Positions 49,419-61,937 are shown, numbered from the stretch's first letter. The stretch: DNA of 64,000 nucleotides from Tianweitania sp. UT-5YL-CI-8 (GCF_030010215.1 NZ_JASCRR010000003.1:248001-312000); one strand, 5' to 3'. Numbers and translations: made by a program. The notes: a model not told the origin generated them from the sequence alone.

Positions 49419-49907
49419 TCACTCCGCGCGAAAATCGCCTGATTTGCCGCCAGTCTTCTCGATCAGCCGAATGCCCGAAATCACCATGGCGCGGTCGACC
49501 GCCTTGGCCATGTCGTAGATGGTCAGGCAGGTGACCGAGGCCGCCGTCAGAGCTTCCATCTCGACGCCCGTCCGGCCGGAAACGCGGGCAAGCGCCGTGA
49601 CACGCAGGCCGGGCAGGCTTTCATCGGCTTCGATATCGACCGAGACCTTGTTGAGCAGCAGAGGGTGGCAGAGCGGGATCAGCTCATGGGTGCGCTTGGC
49701 GGCCATGATGCCGGCAATGCGCGCCGTGGCAAGAACATCGCCCTTCTTGGCGTTGCCTGACAGAATCAGCGCCAGCGTCTCTGGCAACATGGTGACGGTG
49801 CCTTCGGCAATGGCTGTGCGCACGGTTTCCGCCTTCTCGCCGACATCGACCATATGGGCTTCGCCCCTGGCGTCGAGATGGGTGAGGGCGGGCGGCTTGC
49901 TCATCAC
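49419..49907 (-). CDS. moaC: Cyclic pyranopterin monophosphate synthase
   Basis: A 162-residue MoaC that forms the pyranopterin ring in molybdenum cofactor synthesis. [65 protein letters not shown] and [13 protein letters not shown] cover the whole family profile. The start overlaps the trpC stop by four bases. Confidence 0.97.
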   Translation of the reverse strand: MMSKPPALTHLDARGEAHMVDVGEKAETVRTAIAEGTVTMLPETLALILSGNAKKGDVLATARIAGIMAAKRTHELIPLCHPLLLNKVSVDIEADESLPGLRVTALARVSGRTGVEMEALTAASVTCLTIYDMAKAVDRAMVISGIRLIEKTGGKSGDFRAE

Positions 49908-50713
49908 GCCGCCACGTCAGCCGGGCCGAACAACAGAGCCTGCGTCGCGGCCGTTACGTCGTCCTTGCGCATCAGGCTCTCGCCGACAAGGAACGTGCCG
50001 ATGCCGCTCTTTTCCAGCCGCAGGCAGTCGTCATGGGTAAAGACACCGCTTTCGCCGACCAGGAGCCGGTCGGCAGGCACCATCCTGGCCAGACGCTCCG
50101 AGGTTTCGAGACTGACTTCGAAAGTGCGCAGATTGCGGTTGTTGATGCCGAACAGCTTCGAAGTGAGTTTCAGCGCGCGTTCGGTCTCTTCTTCGTCATG
50201 GACTTCGATCAGCACATCCATACCGAGTTCGAAGGCCGTTTCCTCCAGCCGATGCGCGAGATCGTCGTCGACGCTGGCCATGATGATGAGAATGGCATCC
50301 GCCCCCCAGGCGCGCGCTTCGTAGACTTGATAGGTGTCGAACAGAAAATCCTTGCGCAGCGCGGGCAGGGTGCAGGCCTTGCGAGCCGCGGTGAGGAATT
50401 CCGGCGCGCCCTGGAACGACGGGGCATCGGTCAGCACGGAAAGACAGGCAGCCCCGCCGGCTTCATAGGCCGCCGCCAATGCGGGCGGGTCGAAATCCGG
50501 ACGGATCAGGCCCTTGGAGGGGCTGGCCTTCTTGATCTCGGCAATCAGGGCGAACTGTCCGGCATCCCGCCTGGCCTGCAAGGCGCGCTGAAAACCGCGA
50601 GGCGCGTCCTGGTCGAGCGCCCGCGCCTTGATGTGGGCGAGCGGAATCGCAGCCTTGGCGGCGGCGATTTCTTCGCGCTTGTAGGCTTCGATGCGGCTGA
50701 GAATGTCGGCCAT
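49904..50713 (-). CDS. trpC: Indole-3-glycerol phosphate synthase
   Basis: A 269-residue TIM-barrel enzyme of tryptophan synthesis. [17 protein letters not shown] holds the catalytic Lys, [28 protein letters not shown]-type segment follows, then [20 protein letters not shown] and [12 protein letters not shown]. The ATG at 50713 is four bases after the trpD stop. Confidence 0.97.
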   Translation of the reverse strand: MADILSRIEAYKREEIAAAKAAIPLAHIKARALDQDAPRGFQRALQARRDAGQFALIAEIKKASPSKGLIRPDFDPPALAAAYEAGGAACLSVLTDAPSFQGAPEFLTAARKACTLPALRKDFLFDTYQVYEARAWGADAILIIMASVDDDLAHRLEETAFELGMDVLIEVHDEEETERALKLTSKLFGINNRNLRTFEVSLETSERLARMVPADRLLVGESGVFTHDDCLRLEKSGIGTFLVGESLMRKDDVTAATQALLFGPADVAA

Positions 50714-50717
50714 GATC

Positions 50718-51728
50718 CTATCCGTTCGATGCCGCGACGAGCTTGCCCAGCACGGAGAGCGCCTGGCCGCTGTCGATGGATTGTGTTGCGAGCACAATGC
50801 CTTCGGGCAAGTCCTTCGCCTTGCCTGCTATGTGGATGCCCGCGCCGGCATTCATCAGCACGGTGTCGCGATAGGCCCCCGGCACACCGGAAAGAACGTC
50901 GCGCAACGCCTTGGCGTTAAACGCCGCGTCGCCGCCGCGCAGGTCTTCCTTGGCATGTCGTCCAAGCCCGAAAGCTTCCGGCGTCAGCGTGAAGCTGCGC
51001 ACCGCGCCATTGGCGATTTCCGCAACGGAGGTTTCGCCCGTCGTGGTGATTTCGTCAAAGCCGTCGCCATGCACGACCCAGGAGTGATCGGCGCCCAATG
51101 TCTTGAGAGTTTCAGCGACCGGCAGCACCCATTCCGGCGCAAACACCCCAACCATCTGGCGGGTGACGCCGGCGGGGTTGGAAAGCGGGCCGAGGATGTT
51201 GAAGATGGTGCGGGTGCCGAGTTCGACGCGAGTCGGGCCGACATGTTTCATGGCAGGATGATGCGCGGGCGCGAACATGAAGCCGATGCCGGCTTCCTCG
51301 ATGCAGCGGCCGATCGCTTCGGGTGTCAGGTCGATGTTGATGCCGAGGCTGGTCAGAACATCCGCCGCGCCCGTCTGCGAGGACAGACCGCGATTGCCAT
51401 GCTTGGCCACGACGACACCGGCACCCGCCGCCACCAGCGCCGATGCGCTGGAAATGTTGACGCTGTGCGAGGTGTCGCCGCCGGTGCCGACGATATCGAT
51501 GGCGCCCGCCGGAGCCGTGACGCGCAGCATCTTCTCGCGCATGGTGGCGACGGCGCCGGAGATTTCCTCGACGCTTTCGCCCCGAACGCGCAGCGCCATG
51601 AGGAAGCCGCCGATCTGGCCGGGGGTGGCATTGCCCGACATGATGATGTCGAACGCCTCGCGCGCCTCTTCGAAGGTGAGGGACGAACCGCCCGCGGCCT
51701 TCGCGATATAGGGTTTCAGCGTGCTCAT
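50718..51728 (-). CDS. trpD: Anthranilate phosphoribosyltransferase
   Basis: A 336-residue Trp[36 protein letters not shown]-type PRPP-binding core, [37 protein letters not shown] and [11 protein letters not shown] are the family blocks. It transfers phosphoribose to anthranilate. One base separates it from the upstream PpiD-like gene. Confidence 0.97.
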   Translation of the reverse strand: MSTLKPYIAKAAGGSSLTFEEAREAFDIIMSGNATPGQIGGFLMALRVRGESVEEISGAVATMREKMLRVTAPAGAIDIVGTGGDTSHSVNISSASALVAAGAGVVVAKHGNRGLSSQTGAADVLTSLGINIDLTPEAIGRCIEEAGIGFMFAPAHHPAMKHVGPTRVELGTRTIFNILGPLSNPAGVTRQMVGVFAPEWVLPVAETLKTLGADHSWVVHGDGFDEITTTGETSVAEIANGAVRSFTLTPEAFGLGRHAKEDLRGGDAAFNAKALRDVLSGVPGAYRDTVLMNAGAGIHIAGKAKDLPEGIVLATQSIDSGQALSVLGKLVAASNG

Positions 51729-51729
51729 G

Positions 51730-53619
51730 TCAGAAGGCCAGCGCCTGATCGATAGCGGCCTGATTGGTGCTCACCGAATATTTGCTGCTCAGCTTGGCAA
51801 TGAGTTGGTCGAGCAAGTCGGACGACATGCCGGACGTGAACGTGTTGCGCTCAGCTTCCGGCAGGGAACTGGCGTCCGCACCGGCCGGCTCGAACACCTC
51901 TGTAACCTTGAACAGGATGCGGTTTCCGTCGGTCGGCGCGGCGAAGGTTCCGACGCCGTTCTGCGCGACGTCGAACACGGCTGCGACACCGTCCCGGCCG
52001 AAATCGGCATCGTCGGCGCCACGCTTCAGGCCGCGCTTGGTCTGCTTCTCCGTCTTCACCTCAGCGGCGATGTCGTCGAGGCTGGTGCCGCCTTCGACCC
52101 GCTTCTGCAGCTCGGTAGCCTTCTCAGTGAGAAGCCGGGTGGTTTCCTGCGCGGTCCAGTCCGCCACAACCTTCTCGCGGACTTCGTCCAGCGTGCGGTC
52201 GCGGGCAGGGGTCGTGCCATCGAGTTCGTAGAACACGTAGCCGTTGCTGCCGACATTGATCGCCGGGTTTTCGGTGCCGATTTCGGCATCGAACACGGCC
52301 TGGATGAGATCGCGCGAGGACGGCAAGGTGTTGATGACGTTGCCGGCCGCATCGAGCGCATTGCGGTCGATAGCGTCGATCGTGGTGATCTTCAGCTTCA
52401 GCTTTTCGGCCGCTTCCTGCATCGACTCGCCACCGGCGCGGGCGTCTTCATAAGAATCATGCACATCGAGCAGGACGCGGTTGGCCTCGGACAGAGCGAG
52501 ATCGCGACGGATTTCCTCCTTGACCGCGTCGAACGGCTTCACCTGCTCCGGATTGATCGCGGTGACGCGCAGCAGGACCGGGCCGAACACGCCCTGGACG
52601 ACATCGCTGACCTGGTTGACCTGCAGGCTAAATGCCGTCTCGGCCACGCCCTGATCGGGCACGCTGTCCTTGGTGACGGTGCCGAGCGCGATATCGGCAG
52701 GGGTCTTGCCTTGTTCGGCAACGAGCTGGTCGAAGGTTTTTCCACCCGCGAGCGCATCATGCGCTGCTTTGGCGGCATCGGCGTTCGGGAACACCAGCTG
52801 CTCGACGGTGCGTGTCTCGGGCGTGGTGAACTGCGCCTTGTTGGCGTCGTAGTCGGCGCGGACTTGATCGTCGGTGACGGCGCTCAGGTCAACGATGTCC
52901 TCCGGCTCGAGCTTGATGTAGCGGAACTTGCGGTATTCGGGCGCGGCATAGCGCTGTTTGTTCTGTTCGAACCATGCGGACAGGACTTCGTTCGAGGGTG
53001 CGGCCACCGGCTGCACCAGCGTTTCCGGCAGAACCACGAACTCGGCCGTGCGGTCTTCGCCCTGATAGAGAGCGGCGGCGCGCAGGAAGGTGTCCGGCGC
53101 GCGGAAGCCGTCGGAAACCGCCTCGACGATCTGCTGGCGCTTGGCATCCTGCGAGCGGGTGCGCAGATAGTCTTCGGAGCGCATGCCGATCTGGCCGAGG
53201 ATGTAGTCGAAGGCCTGGCGGTTGAACCGTCCATCCTGGCCACGGAAGGTGGGGTCTTCGCTGATGAGGAGGGCGAGACGGTTCTCCGAAAGGCCGAGAT
53301 TGAGTTCGCGGACCTGTTCGTCGAGCACGGCGCCGCCGATGAGCTGGGCCAGGACCTGCTGGTCGACGCCGAAGCTGCGGGCCTGGTCGCGCGTCAGCTG
53401 CTGGCCGAACTGCTGCGAATAGAGATTGACCTGCCGGTTGTAGGCGAGGCGGTAATCCGTTGCCGAAACCTCGGTGCCGCCGACGGTGACGACGTTCTGG
53501 TTGCCGAAGCCGCCGAGCATCGATCCGGAGATGCCCCACACGCCGAAGCTCAGCACGAGAAGCAGAAGAAGGATCTTGGCGACCCATGTACCGGCGGCGC
53601 GTCTGAGCGATTCGAGCAT
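51730..53619 (-). CDS. ppiD: SurA-N/parvulin membrane foldase (PpiD type)
   Basis: A 629-residue periplasmic chaperone/prolyl isomerase anchored by one N-terminal transmembrane helix (about 15-35, [20 protein letters not shown]). A SurA-N-like domain follows ([20 protein letters not shown] onward), then a degenerate parvulin domain about 250-370 ([32 protein letters not shown]). It helps fold envelope proteins leaving the Sec translocon. It heads the trpDC-moaC-moeA transcript, and AGGAAG precedes the ATG at 53619. Confidence 0.92.
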   Translation of the reverse strand: MLESLRRAAGTWVAKILLLLLVLSFGVWGISGSMLGGFGNQNVVTVGGTEVSATDYRLAYNRQVNLYSQQFGQQLTRDQARSFGVDQQVLAQLIGGAVLDEQVRELNLGLSENRLALLISEDPTFRGQDGRFNRQAFDYILGQIGMRSEDYLRTRSQDAKRQQIVEAVSDGFRAPDTFLRAAALYQGEDRTAEFVVLPETLVQPVAAPSNEVLSAWFEQNKQRYAAPEYRKFRYIKLEPEDIVDLSAVTDDQVRADYDANKAQFTTPETRTVEQLVFPNADAAKAAHDALAGGKTFDQLVAEQGKTPADIALGTVTKDSVPDQGVAETAFSLQVNQVSDVVQGVFGPVLLRVTAINPEQVKPFDAVKEEIRRDLALSEANRVLLDVHDSYEDARAGGESMQEAAEKLKLKITTIDAIDRNALDAAGNVINTLPSSRDLIQAVFDAEIGTENPAINVGSNGYVFYELDGTTPARDRTLDEVREKVVADWTAQETTRLLTEKATELQKRVEGGTSLDDIAAEVKTEKQTKRGLKRGADDADFGRDGVAAVFDVAQNGVGTFAAPTDGNRILFKVTEVFEPAGADASSLPEAERNTFTSGMSSDLLDQLIAKLSSKYSVSTNQAAIDQALAF

Positions 53620-53765
53620 CGTGTCTTCCTGTTTCGGCGCGGTTTTGCCCGCACTTTTGCATGGTGAAAGCGCAATAGCGTCCTTATCGGCCACTGTCGA
53701 TTGCTTTGTGGCGCCATTTTGGTAGGGAGAGCCCGTTCGATTGTCACATCAATGGGAAGAGACGC

Positions 53766-54530
53766 ATGACGCCCGGAATTCGCCCGCTTGTCGCTGGAAA
53801 CTGGAAGATGAACGGCACATCGGCGTCGCTGAATGAATTGCTGGCTATCGGAAACGGTTTCATGGCCGGGCTGGACGCCAAGGCCGACGCGCTGATCTGC
53901 GTTCCGGCGACGCTGCTGGCGCGCGCGGCCGACACGCTCGAGGGCACGCCGGTCAGGGCGGGCGGCGAGGACTGCCACGCCAAGGAGAACGGCGCCCATA
54001 CCGGCGACATCTCGGCTGAGATGCTCAAGGACGCCGGCGCGAGCGCCGTCATCGTCGGCCATTCGGAGCGCCGCACAGACCATGGCGAGACCGATGCCGT
54101 CGTTCACGCCAAGACGGAAGCCGCCTGGCGGGCACGGCTGACGGCGGTCGTCTGCATCGGCGAAACCCGCGCCGAACGCGAGAGCGGCGCGACGCTCGAC
54201 ATCTTGTCGCGGCAGATCGAAGGCTCGGTGCCGCAGGCGGCGACGCCCGAAACCACCGTCGTCGCCTATGAGCCGGTGTGGGCTATCGGCACCGGGCTGA
54301 CGCCGACGGTGGACGACGTGGCCGAGGCGCATGCCCATATCCGCAAGCAGCTGGCTGCGAAGCTGGGCGAAAGCGCTTCCAAGATGCGCATTCTCTACGG
54401 CGGCTCGGTGAAGCCTTCCAACGCCAGCGAGCTTTTGTCGATCGCCAATGTCGATGGCGCGCTGGTCGGCGGCGCGAGCCTCAAGGCGGTGGATTTTCTC
54501 GGCATCGCCGAGGCCTATCGGTCGATGTGA
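53766..54530 (+). CDS. tpiA: Triosephosphate isomerase
   Basis: A 254-residue TIM. Catalytic Lys in VAGNWKMNG, His in VIVGHSERR, Glu in [12 protein letters not shown], and the phosphate loop [11 protein letters not shown] / [11 protein letters not shown]. It interconverts dihydroxyacetone phosphate and glyceraldehyde 3-phosphate. Divergent from ppiD; followed by secG and pyrG as in other Rhizobiales. Confidence 0.98.
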   Translation: MTPGIRPLVAGNWKMNGTSASLNELLAIGNGFMAGLDAKADALICVPATLLARAADTLEGTPVRAGGEDCHAKENGAHTGDISAEMLKDAGASAVIVGHSERRTDHGETDAVVHAKTEAAWRARLTAVVCIGETRAERESGATLDILSRQIEGSVPQAATPETTVVAYEPVWAIGTGLTPTVDDVAEAHAHIRKQLAAKLGESASKMRILYGGSVKPSNASELLSIANVDGALVGGASLKAVDFLGIAEAYRSM

Positions 54531-54685
54531 TCGCCCGCCTTCCGGTTGTATTGGTTCGGCCGCTTCCCATATTCGGCGAGCCGAGGCTTGGAAATGCTTC
54601 AAAACCATTGTAATGAGCCGCCTTTGAAAGCCGGGCGTCAGCTCGAACCGCCCGCCGCCGCCCGTCAAAGACCCCAGGAAGCGCT

Positions 54686-55183
54686 ATGCAAACAATCCTT
54701 ATCGTCGTTCACTTGATGATCGTGCTCGCACTCGTGGGCGTGGTGCTCGTGCAGCGGTCCGAAGGCGGCGGTCTGGGAATCGGCGGCGGCTCGGGTTTCA
54801 TGACGACGCGCGGCGCAGCCAACGCGCTGACGCGGGCGACCGCTATCCTGGCGCTGGCCTTCTTCATCACTTCGCTCGGCCTGTCGCTGATGGCGCGCCA
54901 CAGCGAGCGTCCGATCGACATTCTCGACCGTATCCCGGCAGGGCAGCAGGGCGGCGGCAGCGGCGTGCTCGACCAGCTCGGCGGCTCCGGCACATCCACG
55001 CCGGCAGCGCCCGCGCAGCCGGCTCCGCCTTCGGGCGACGGCGCATCGGTTCCGAGCGCTCCGGCTGCACCTTCGGCGACGCCTGCCGCACCGGCTACTC
55101 CCGCACCGGCAACGCCGGCGGCTCCGTCCGACGCGCCCCCGGCTCCCACAGCGCCTGCCGCGCCGCAGGTTCCGAACAACTAA
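54686..55183 (+). CDS. secG: Sec translocon subunit SecG
   Basis: A 165-residue SecG. Two transmembrane segments, about 2-22 and 53-72, flank the conserved loop LVQRSEGGGLGIGGGSGFMTTRGAAN. The C-terminal half (about 85-165) is an Ala/Pro/Ser-rich low-complexity tail, the usual alphaproteobacterial extension. Part of SecYEG in the inner membrane. Confidence 0.96.
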   Translation: MQTILIVVHLMIVLALVGVVLVQRSEGGGLGIGGGSGFMTTRGAANALTRATAILALAFFITSLGLSLMARHSERPIDILDRIPAGQQGGGSGVLDQLGGSGTSTPAAPAQPAPPSGDGASVPSAPAAPSATPAAPATPAPATPAAPSDAPPAPTAPAAPQVPNN

Positions 55184-55248
55184 TACTGCTGAGGGTTTGC
55201 CTGGACTTTCCAGACAAACTCTAACATTCAGACTTTGTTAACTTTCAG

Positions 55249-55297
55249 TTTGCCGCGTTTCTGTTGTTCTTCGAACACAGACGCGGCAAATTTGTTT
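55249..55297 (+). terminator. Terminator downstream of secG
   Basis: Long stem TTTGCCGCG..TCTGT / ACAGACGCGGCAAA with a two-base bulge, followed by TTTGTTTT. A smaller dyad GTTTGCCTGGA / TCCAGACAAAC lies just upstream at 55195-55219. Confidence 0.78.
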
Positions 55298-55443
55298 TGA
55301 TCACGAAGAATCGATGGGCTCGGACCGGCGCGGCATCTTGAGCAGCGCCGGGGCAATCGCTTATAGACAATCTCTCGACTGCGCCTGTCCTTGAGGACCT
55401 GCGCCATGTCTCAGGCAACTTCGACTTCCGGGATATCGTCACC

Positions 55444-56580
55444 ATGCAGCTTCGCCGCTTCATTCTCATCGGTCTTTGCTCGGTGTTCTGCACCGCAAGC
55501 GCTGCCCTTGCCGCAACGCCGGCGGGCGTCGCCGGCACCGCGCCGTCCACGGCTGCGACCAGCCATGTCATCGCCATCGCCGCCAAGAGCGACGCGGCCC
55601 AGCTGAAGGCCTTGCTGCGCAAGAAGAGCCCGACCGCCGAGGATCAGAAGCAGATCAAGCAGCTGCAGGCCAAGATCGCCGCCGACCGCGCCGCGTCGCT
55701 GGAAAAGCAGCGCCAGGCCAAGCTGGAAACGATGCGCGCAGCCGCCAAGGAGCGGGCGCAACAGGAGCGCGCGACGTTCTTCGCGCGCAAGGCTGCGCCG
55801 GCTGAAAAGCCCGCCAAGGTCGTCGTGCAGGCGCCGGTCCGCAAGGTTCCGGTCGCACCGGTCGCCGCTCCCGCGCGAGCGGTTCAGCCGATGCCTGCCC
55901 CAATGCCGGCCGACGTTATGGCGTTCGCCTCGCAGGGCAACAATGGCGAGTTGCGCAGCGAGCAGGTGACCGAGGTGGCACCGCAGCGCGTCGGCCTGTT
56001 CGGTGGCCTGTTCGGCGCCAGCCAGCCGGTCGTACGCGACGCCATGCTGCCGCAGACCCGCGCTCTGGACGGTGTGCTGGAGCAGCGCGAGGCGCAGCGC
56101 GGCAAGTTCAAGGTCAAGTCGGAATTCGAGCCGCAGATCGTCGCCTTCACCGGCTACCGCCCCGGCCAGATCGTCGTCGACACCTCGTCGCGCTTCCTCT
56201 ACCTCATCGAATCGTCGGGCACCGCGCGCCGCTATGCCATCGCCGTCGGCCGCGAAGGCCTCGAGTTCAAGGGCCGCGCCACGGTCGGCGACAAGCAGGA
56301 ATGGCCGCGCTGGTTCCCCACCGCCGACATGCAGAAGCGCGAGCCGTCCAAATACGGCCGCTACAAGGAAGGCATGAACGGAGGCCCGGACAATCCGCTC
56401 GGCGCGCGTGCGATCTATCTCTACCAGGGCAAGACCGATACCCACATCCGCATCCACGGCACCAACCAGCCGCAGACCATCGGCACCAATTCGTCGAATG
56501 GCTGCTTCCGCATGGTCAACGACCATGTGATGGACCTGTACCGCCGCGTGCCCATGGGGGCGGAAGTCATCGTGCTTTAA
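55444..56580 (+). CDS. L,D-transpeptidase (YkuD family)
   Basis: A 378-residue secreted L,D-transpeptidase. A signal peptide (about 1-23, ending SAALAA) is followed by a charged, coiled-coil-like region (about 60-110, rich in Ala, Lys, Gln, Glu), a Pro/Ala/Val linker and the YkuD catalytic domain from about 245. The active site is IHGTNQP...SSNGCFRMVN with the catalytic Cys near 353. It makes 3-3 peptidoglycan crosslinks or anchors proteins to the wall. A strong terminator follows. Confidence 0.94.
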   Translation: MQLRRFILIGLCSVFCTASAALAATPAGVAGTAPSTAATSHVIAIAAKSDAAQLKALLRKKSPTAEDQKQIKQLQAKIAADRAASLEKQRQAKLETMRAAAKERAQQERATFFARKAAPAEKPAKVVVQAPVRKVPVAPVAAPARAVQPMPAPMPADVMAFASQGNNGELRSEQVTEVAPQRVGLFGGLFGASQPVVRDAMLPQTRALDGVLEQREAQRGKFKVKSEFEPQIVAFTGYRPGQIVVDTSSRFLYLIESSGTARRYAIAVGREGLEFKGRATVGDKQEWPRWFPTADMQKREPSKYGRYKEGMNGGPDNPLGARAIYLYQGKTDTHIRIHGTNQPQTIGTNSSNGCFRMVNDHVMDLYRRVPMGAEVIVL

Positions 56581-56600
56581 GAGTTCAAAAAAACAGCTGA

Positions 56601-56627
56601 AAAGGCCGGCGCTTGCCGGCCTTTTTG
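56601..56627 (+). terminator. Terminator after the L,D-transpeptidase gene
   Basis: Perfect stem AAAGGCCGGC / GCCGGCCTTT with a GCTT loop, running into TTTTTGTTT. Confidence 0.92.
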
Positions 56628-56740
56628 TTTGCGCCGACAGACGTACCTATCTAAGCCACGACCAACACAAAAATGCGCCATCTTGGGAAAAAGCCGACGC
56701 GGCGGTTTTTTCTCTGGCGGAATCGATTTGGCCGCGATAA

Positions 56741-58381
<1,641 letters not shown>

Positions 58382-58402
58382 AGAGACTGGCGTCGCGCCG
58401 AC

Positions 58403-58465
58403 CGCTCCCCTCTCCCCATCGGGGAGAGGGTGGCCGAGCGAAGCGGAGGCCGGGTGAGGGGGCAT
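58403..58465. repeat. Palindromic repeat copy after pyrG
   Basis: CTCCCCTCTCCCCATCGGGGAGAGGG hairpin, then GGCCGAGCGAAGCGGAGGCCGGGTGAGGGGGCA. The second part matches 42052-42095 closely. The rest of the pyrG to tRNA gap shows nothing else. Confidence 0.7.
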
Positions 58466-58587
58466 CCCACAGACGATAGACTGGGTGCATCTGGCTCTCC
58501 CATGCATCTTTCAAAGGTTGCGGAGGCAGAGCGATCTTTATTGACTTTGGGCGACGACCGATGGGATATGCGGTGCGTCTGAGATGC

Positions 58588-58672
58588 CGGGGCTTGGCGG
58601 AATTGGTAGACGCAAGAGACTTAAAATCTCTCGGGCTTGCCCGTACCGGTTCGATTCCGGTAGCCCCGACCA
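58588..58672 (+). tRNA. tRNA-Leu (anticodon TAA)
   Basis: An 85-base class II tRNA. Acceptor CGGGGCT pairs with AGCCCCG, followed by A and an encoded CCA. Anticodon stem AGAGA / TCTCT encloses CTTAAAA (anticodon TAA at 58622-58624). A long variable arm CGGGCTTGCCCG and T arm ACCGG-TTCGATT-CCGGT complete it. The variable arm and TAA anticodon identify leucine. No integrase gene is next to it. Confidence 0.96.
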
Positions 58673-58689
58673 GCCTTGCAAATCCATTG

Positions 58690-60639
58690 TCAGGCTGCCG
58701 CCAGTTTCGCGCGGCCGTGCGGGGATCGTGACAGCCTTCGCGTGATGACCTTCAGATCGACCGCCTCGGCCACCGTGAGCGCCGATCTCACAGTGTCGGT
58801 CAGCGACGAGCAGACGAAATCGGCATTGGTATCTTCGGCTGCAATGATCGGGCTGTCCTGGCCATTGGCCATGGGGATGAAAAGCCCGACGCGCGTTCCC
58901 GGCCGGAACCGCTTGACACGCCTGACGATCTGACGCGCCTGGGATTTCGAGTTGCCATTGAGGAAGGCGATGACAATCGTCTCGACCCGATCGGCCGGAA
59001 GCGCGGCGGACATCTGGCCTGAAAACACAGTATGTTGAGCCTTCGAAACCTCGGCGCCTTCGACTTCGAGCACCTGCGCGAGCATCAGCGCTGCCGCGTC
59101 GTCCATCGTGCCGCGCCCGCCGACGCAGAGCACCGAGCGGCCCTTGCCATCCGGCAGGTCGGTTTTATCCGAGGGGTTGGTCGCATGGTCTTCCTCCTCG
59201 CTTTCCTCTTCATCCGCGATGTCGGAGAGATTGTCGACAAGCGTTTCCGCGCTTGACGAAAACAACGTCATCTGCGTTTCGGACATGACGCCGCGCTGCC
59301 GGTCCGTCTCACCCAGCAAGAGCGCCGGAATGCCGACTTTCTCATAGTAGTCGACGAGAAATTCCTCTTTCAGGAATTCCTCCGCATTGTCCGTCGCCTC
59401 GTCGGGATCACCGGACAAAAGCCTCTGATAGAGCTTTTCCCTGGGCTCCAGCACCGGCTCATTGCCGAACAGCACATCGAGGAAGCCGAATTGCGGAACG
59501 TGTTTGCCGAGCACGACCAGGCAGACCGTCAGCGGCGTCGACAGCATCAGTCCCAGAGGGCCCCACAGCCACGACCAGAAGATCGCCGAGATGATGATCG
59601 CCAGCGGCGAAAGGCCGGTATGGGAGCCGTAGAGCCAGGGCTCGACCACATTGTTGCTGACGAGCTCGGTGACGAGGAACAGTGCTGCGACCCAGAAGAC
59701 AAGGGACCAGCCGGGCGATATGGCCAGAGCGAGGAACAGGGGCAGGATCATGCCGATGACCGGCCCGATATAGGGTACGAAGCGCAGGACGAGGGTCAGC
59801 AATCCCCACAGAATCGCATTGGGAATTCCGAGGAACCAGAGCCCGAGCGTAATCGGGAAAGCGTAGAGGCTGTTGACCACCAATTGCATCAGCAGATACT
59901 TGCCGACGCGCTTGCCGGCATCCTGCAAGGCAGCGGTGGTGCGGTGAAGGTCGCTCAGGCCGACCAGACGGATGAACCGGTCGCGCAACGCCTCTCGCTC
60001 GATCAACATGAAGATGACGAGCACGATCACCAGACCGGCGGTCGCGAACGGTTTGATGAGCGGGAGGATGAGATTGCCGAGCGTTTCGATCGGGTTGGAC
60101 CGGTCGACGATTTCCACCGGCAGAGGTTGGCGTTCGGCCGGCGCGGGAACCGCTTCCGGCGCAGGCTGCATCTGGCTTTGGACCGCGCGCGTCTCGATTT
60201 CCGCCCCGACCCGCTCGACCGCGCTGTTGAGGCGTTTCAGCCATTCGCTGCCGGATCCGGCCTGCGTGAAAGTCTGAACTTTCTGGGTGATGTTGCGCTG
60301 GTAGGTCGGGATGTTCTGGGCGAGGTTGGCGACCTGCGTCGCCACGATGACGCTGAACACGGCGATTGCTAAGAACGCCATGGCCACGGTGACGATCACG
60401 GCTGCGATTTTCGGCACCGAGCGCCTGCGCAGAAACGAGACGATGGGCGCCATTGCGAAGGTCAGCAGCAGCGCCAGCGCGAGCGGCACGAAGATATCTT
60501 CGCCGATGCGCAGGATGGCCACGACGGCGATGATGGTCAGGACGGCGAAGCCCGACAGTTTCGTCCTGGCGACAGCGTCGTTGCGCGAGGTGGTTTTATT
60601 CACGGATGTCTTGTCGATGGTGGGAAATTGAGTATCCAC
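58690..60639 (-). CDS. AI-2E family membrane protein with a C-terminal cytosolic domain
   Basis: A 649-residue protein. An AI-2E transporter (TqsA/PerM-like) core of about eight membrane helices (LSGFAVLTIIAVVAILRIGEDIFVPLALALLLTFAMAP at the start; FVPYIGPVIGMILPLFLALA; LWGPLGLMLSTPLTVCLVVLGKHV) is followed by about 250 cytosolic residues: an acidic linker and a Rossmann/B12-binding-like domain (RSVLCVGGRGTMDDAAALMLAQVLEVEGAE-type start). Substrate unknown. GTG 60639 has GGGGGTGAG upstream; the open frame continues to ATG 60714, so the start is uncertain. Confidence 0.85.
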   Translation of the reverse strand: MDTQFPTIDKTSVNKTTSRNDAVARTKLSGFAVLTIIAVVAILRIGEDIFVPLALALLLTFAMAPIVSFLRRRSVPKIAAVIVTVAMAFLAIAVFSVIVATQVANLAQNIPTYQRNITQKVQTFTQAGSGSEWLKRLNSAVERVGAEIETRAVQSQMQPAPEAVPAPAERQPLPVEIVDRSNPIETLGNLILPLIKPFATAGLVIVLVIFMLIEREALRDRFIRLVGLSDLHRTTAALQDAGKRVGKYLLMQLVVNSLYAFPITLGLWFLGIPNAILWGLLTLVLRFVPYIGPVIGMILPLFLALAISPGWSLVFWVAALFLVTELVSNNVVEPWLYGSHTGLSPLAIIISAIFWSWLWGPLGLMLSTPLTVCLVVLGKHVPQFGFLDVLFGNEPVLEPREKLYQRLLSGDPDEATDNAEEFLKEEFLVDYYEKVGIPALLLGETDRQRGVMSETQMTLFSSSAETLVDNLSDIADEEESEEEDHATNPSDKTDLPDGKGRSVLCVGGRGTMDDAAALMLAQVLEVEGAEVSKAQHTVFSGQMSAALPADRVETIVIAFLNGNSKSQARQIVRRVKRFRPGTRVGLFIPMANGQDSPIIAAEDTNADFVCSSLTDTVRSALTVAEAVDLKVITRRLSRSPHGRAKLAAA

Positions 60640-60912
60640 GGCCGCGCTCACCCCCAAAATCGAACCAGACGAATGCTGCCGCCAACGCGGCACTGGCCGT
60701 CCACCAGAACACAACTGTCATATATTCGTTCCGCTGGGTTCGCTTGGGAAAACAGTTTCCTTCATAATTGGCGGAACGGCTTTGAAATGGCGCGGTCGGC
60801 GGTGGCGCGGGCAGGGCGCATCTTTCGTGCGCTGCCTATGGCAATTTGTCTCCCGTCAGGCGCCTTTCTTTTTCGACGGGCCGCACCTATGGTCCGCGCC
60901 GGAGGCCTGGCC

Positions 60913-61296
60913 GTGTCGAAATCCCTCGTGAAATCCCGCATCTGGATCGCGTTCTTCGCGGCCTGCGCGATTCTCGTGCAGGCCATGATCGCGGTGCCGG
61001 CAGCGGCGTCGATGGCCGCTTCTCCCACGCTCGACGCATTCGGCAACGCGCTGTGTCTGCCAAGCGGCGCGATGGAAACCGGCAAGCCGTCTGGAGACCA
61101 TAAGACACTTCCAGACTGCTGCACCTTCGGCTGCATGGCGGCGGCACCTGTCGCGGCACCGCCGGCAGATGGCGGAGCCTGGCTGCAACGCCCGCTGGCC
61201 CGCGTCGAAGCGCCAGTGGCGATTTCGACTGCGCCGCTTGTCTCAGCGTCCGAATACGATCCCGGACGGCCGCGCGCGCCGCCTGCGATGGGTTGA
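60913..61296 (+). CDS. Small exported Cys-containing protein (DUF2946-like), copper context
   Basis: A 127-residue protein starting with GTG 60913 after GGAGG (60901-60905). Signal or membrane segment about 9-31 ([24 protein letters not shown]). A cysteine group ([20 protein letters not shown]) and the C-terminal RPRAPP motif recall DUF2946 proteins, often found with copper genes. The next gene is a PCu(A)C copper chaperone. The frame is open upstream to 60787 without a better start. Confidence 0.65.
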   Translation: MSKSLVKSRIWIAFFAACAILVQAMIAVPAAASMAASPTLDAFGNALCLPSGAMETGKPSGDHKTLPDCCTFGCMAAAPVAAPPADGGAWLQRPLARVEAPVAISTAPLVSASEYDPGRPRAPPAMG

Positions 61297-61376
61297 AATG
61301 TGGCGGCCAAGCCGCTGAAGCTTTCAATCCACGCGCCGCCGAGATCGGCGGGCCTCTATCGCTTACGGAGCATACC

Positions 61377-61937
61377 ATGCTGTCTTCCTTCCTCCGGGCC
61401 GCGCGCCCGTCCGCATCCGCCACATTCCTGCATCGCTTCCGGTCCATCGAGGAGCGCATCGGCATCGTCGGTTTCACCCTGATGCTGCTGCTGGCCATGG
61501 CCCATCCGCTGTGGGCGCATGAATTCAAGATCGGCTCGCTCGAAATCGACCATCCCTGGTCGCGCGCGACGCCGGCCGGCGCCAAGGTGGCCACCGGCTA
61601 TCTGGTCATCAAGAACCATGGGACCGAGCCGGACCGTCTCGTCTCCGCGACTGGCGAGATCGCAGGCAAGACCGAACTTCACGAGATGTCAGTCGATGCC
61701 AATGGCGTGATGACCATGCGGCCGCTTACGGAGGGGCTGGAGATTCCGGCCGGCGGCCAGGCGGAGCTCAAGCCGGGCTCAGTCCATATGATGTTCATGG
61801 ACCTGAAGCGTCCAGCCGAGAAAGGCGTGAAGTTCAAAGGCACGCTGACCTTCGAGAAGGCCGGCACCGTCGATGTCGAATTCGCCGTCGACGCCATGGG
61901 GGGTGCCGCGGTCGATCATTCCAAACATGGCGGCTGA
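61377..61937 (+). CDS. Periplasmic copper chaperone PCu(A)C
   Basis: A 186-residue exported protein. A long n-region precedes a signal helix (about 30-47, [20 protein letters not shown]). The mature part has the PCu(A)C copper site HEM...M...HMMFMDL (His and Met ligands in ELHEMSVD and GSVHMMFM). It delivers Cu(I) to cytochrome oxidase, usually with ScoI. A His-rich end (VDHSKHGG) may add metal affinity. ACGGAG at 61365 supports this start. Confidence 0.92.
   Translation: MLSSFLRAARPSASATFLHRFRSIEERIGIVGFTLMLLLAMAHPLWAHEFKIGSLEIDHPWSRATPAGAKVATGYLVIKNHGTEPDRLVSATGEIAGKTELHEMSVDANGVMTMRPLTEGLEIPAGGQAELKPGSVHMMFMDLKRPAEKGVKFKGTLTFEKAGTVDVEFAVDAMGGAAVDHSKHGG

Noticed and set aside
58588-58672. 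tRNA-Leu as an island attachment site
   Set aside because: No integrase and no repeat of the tRNA 3' end nearby; the flanking genes are ordinary chromosomal ones.
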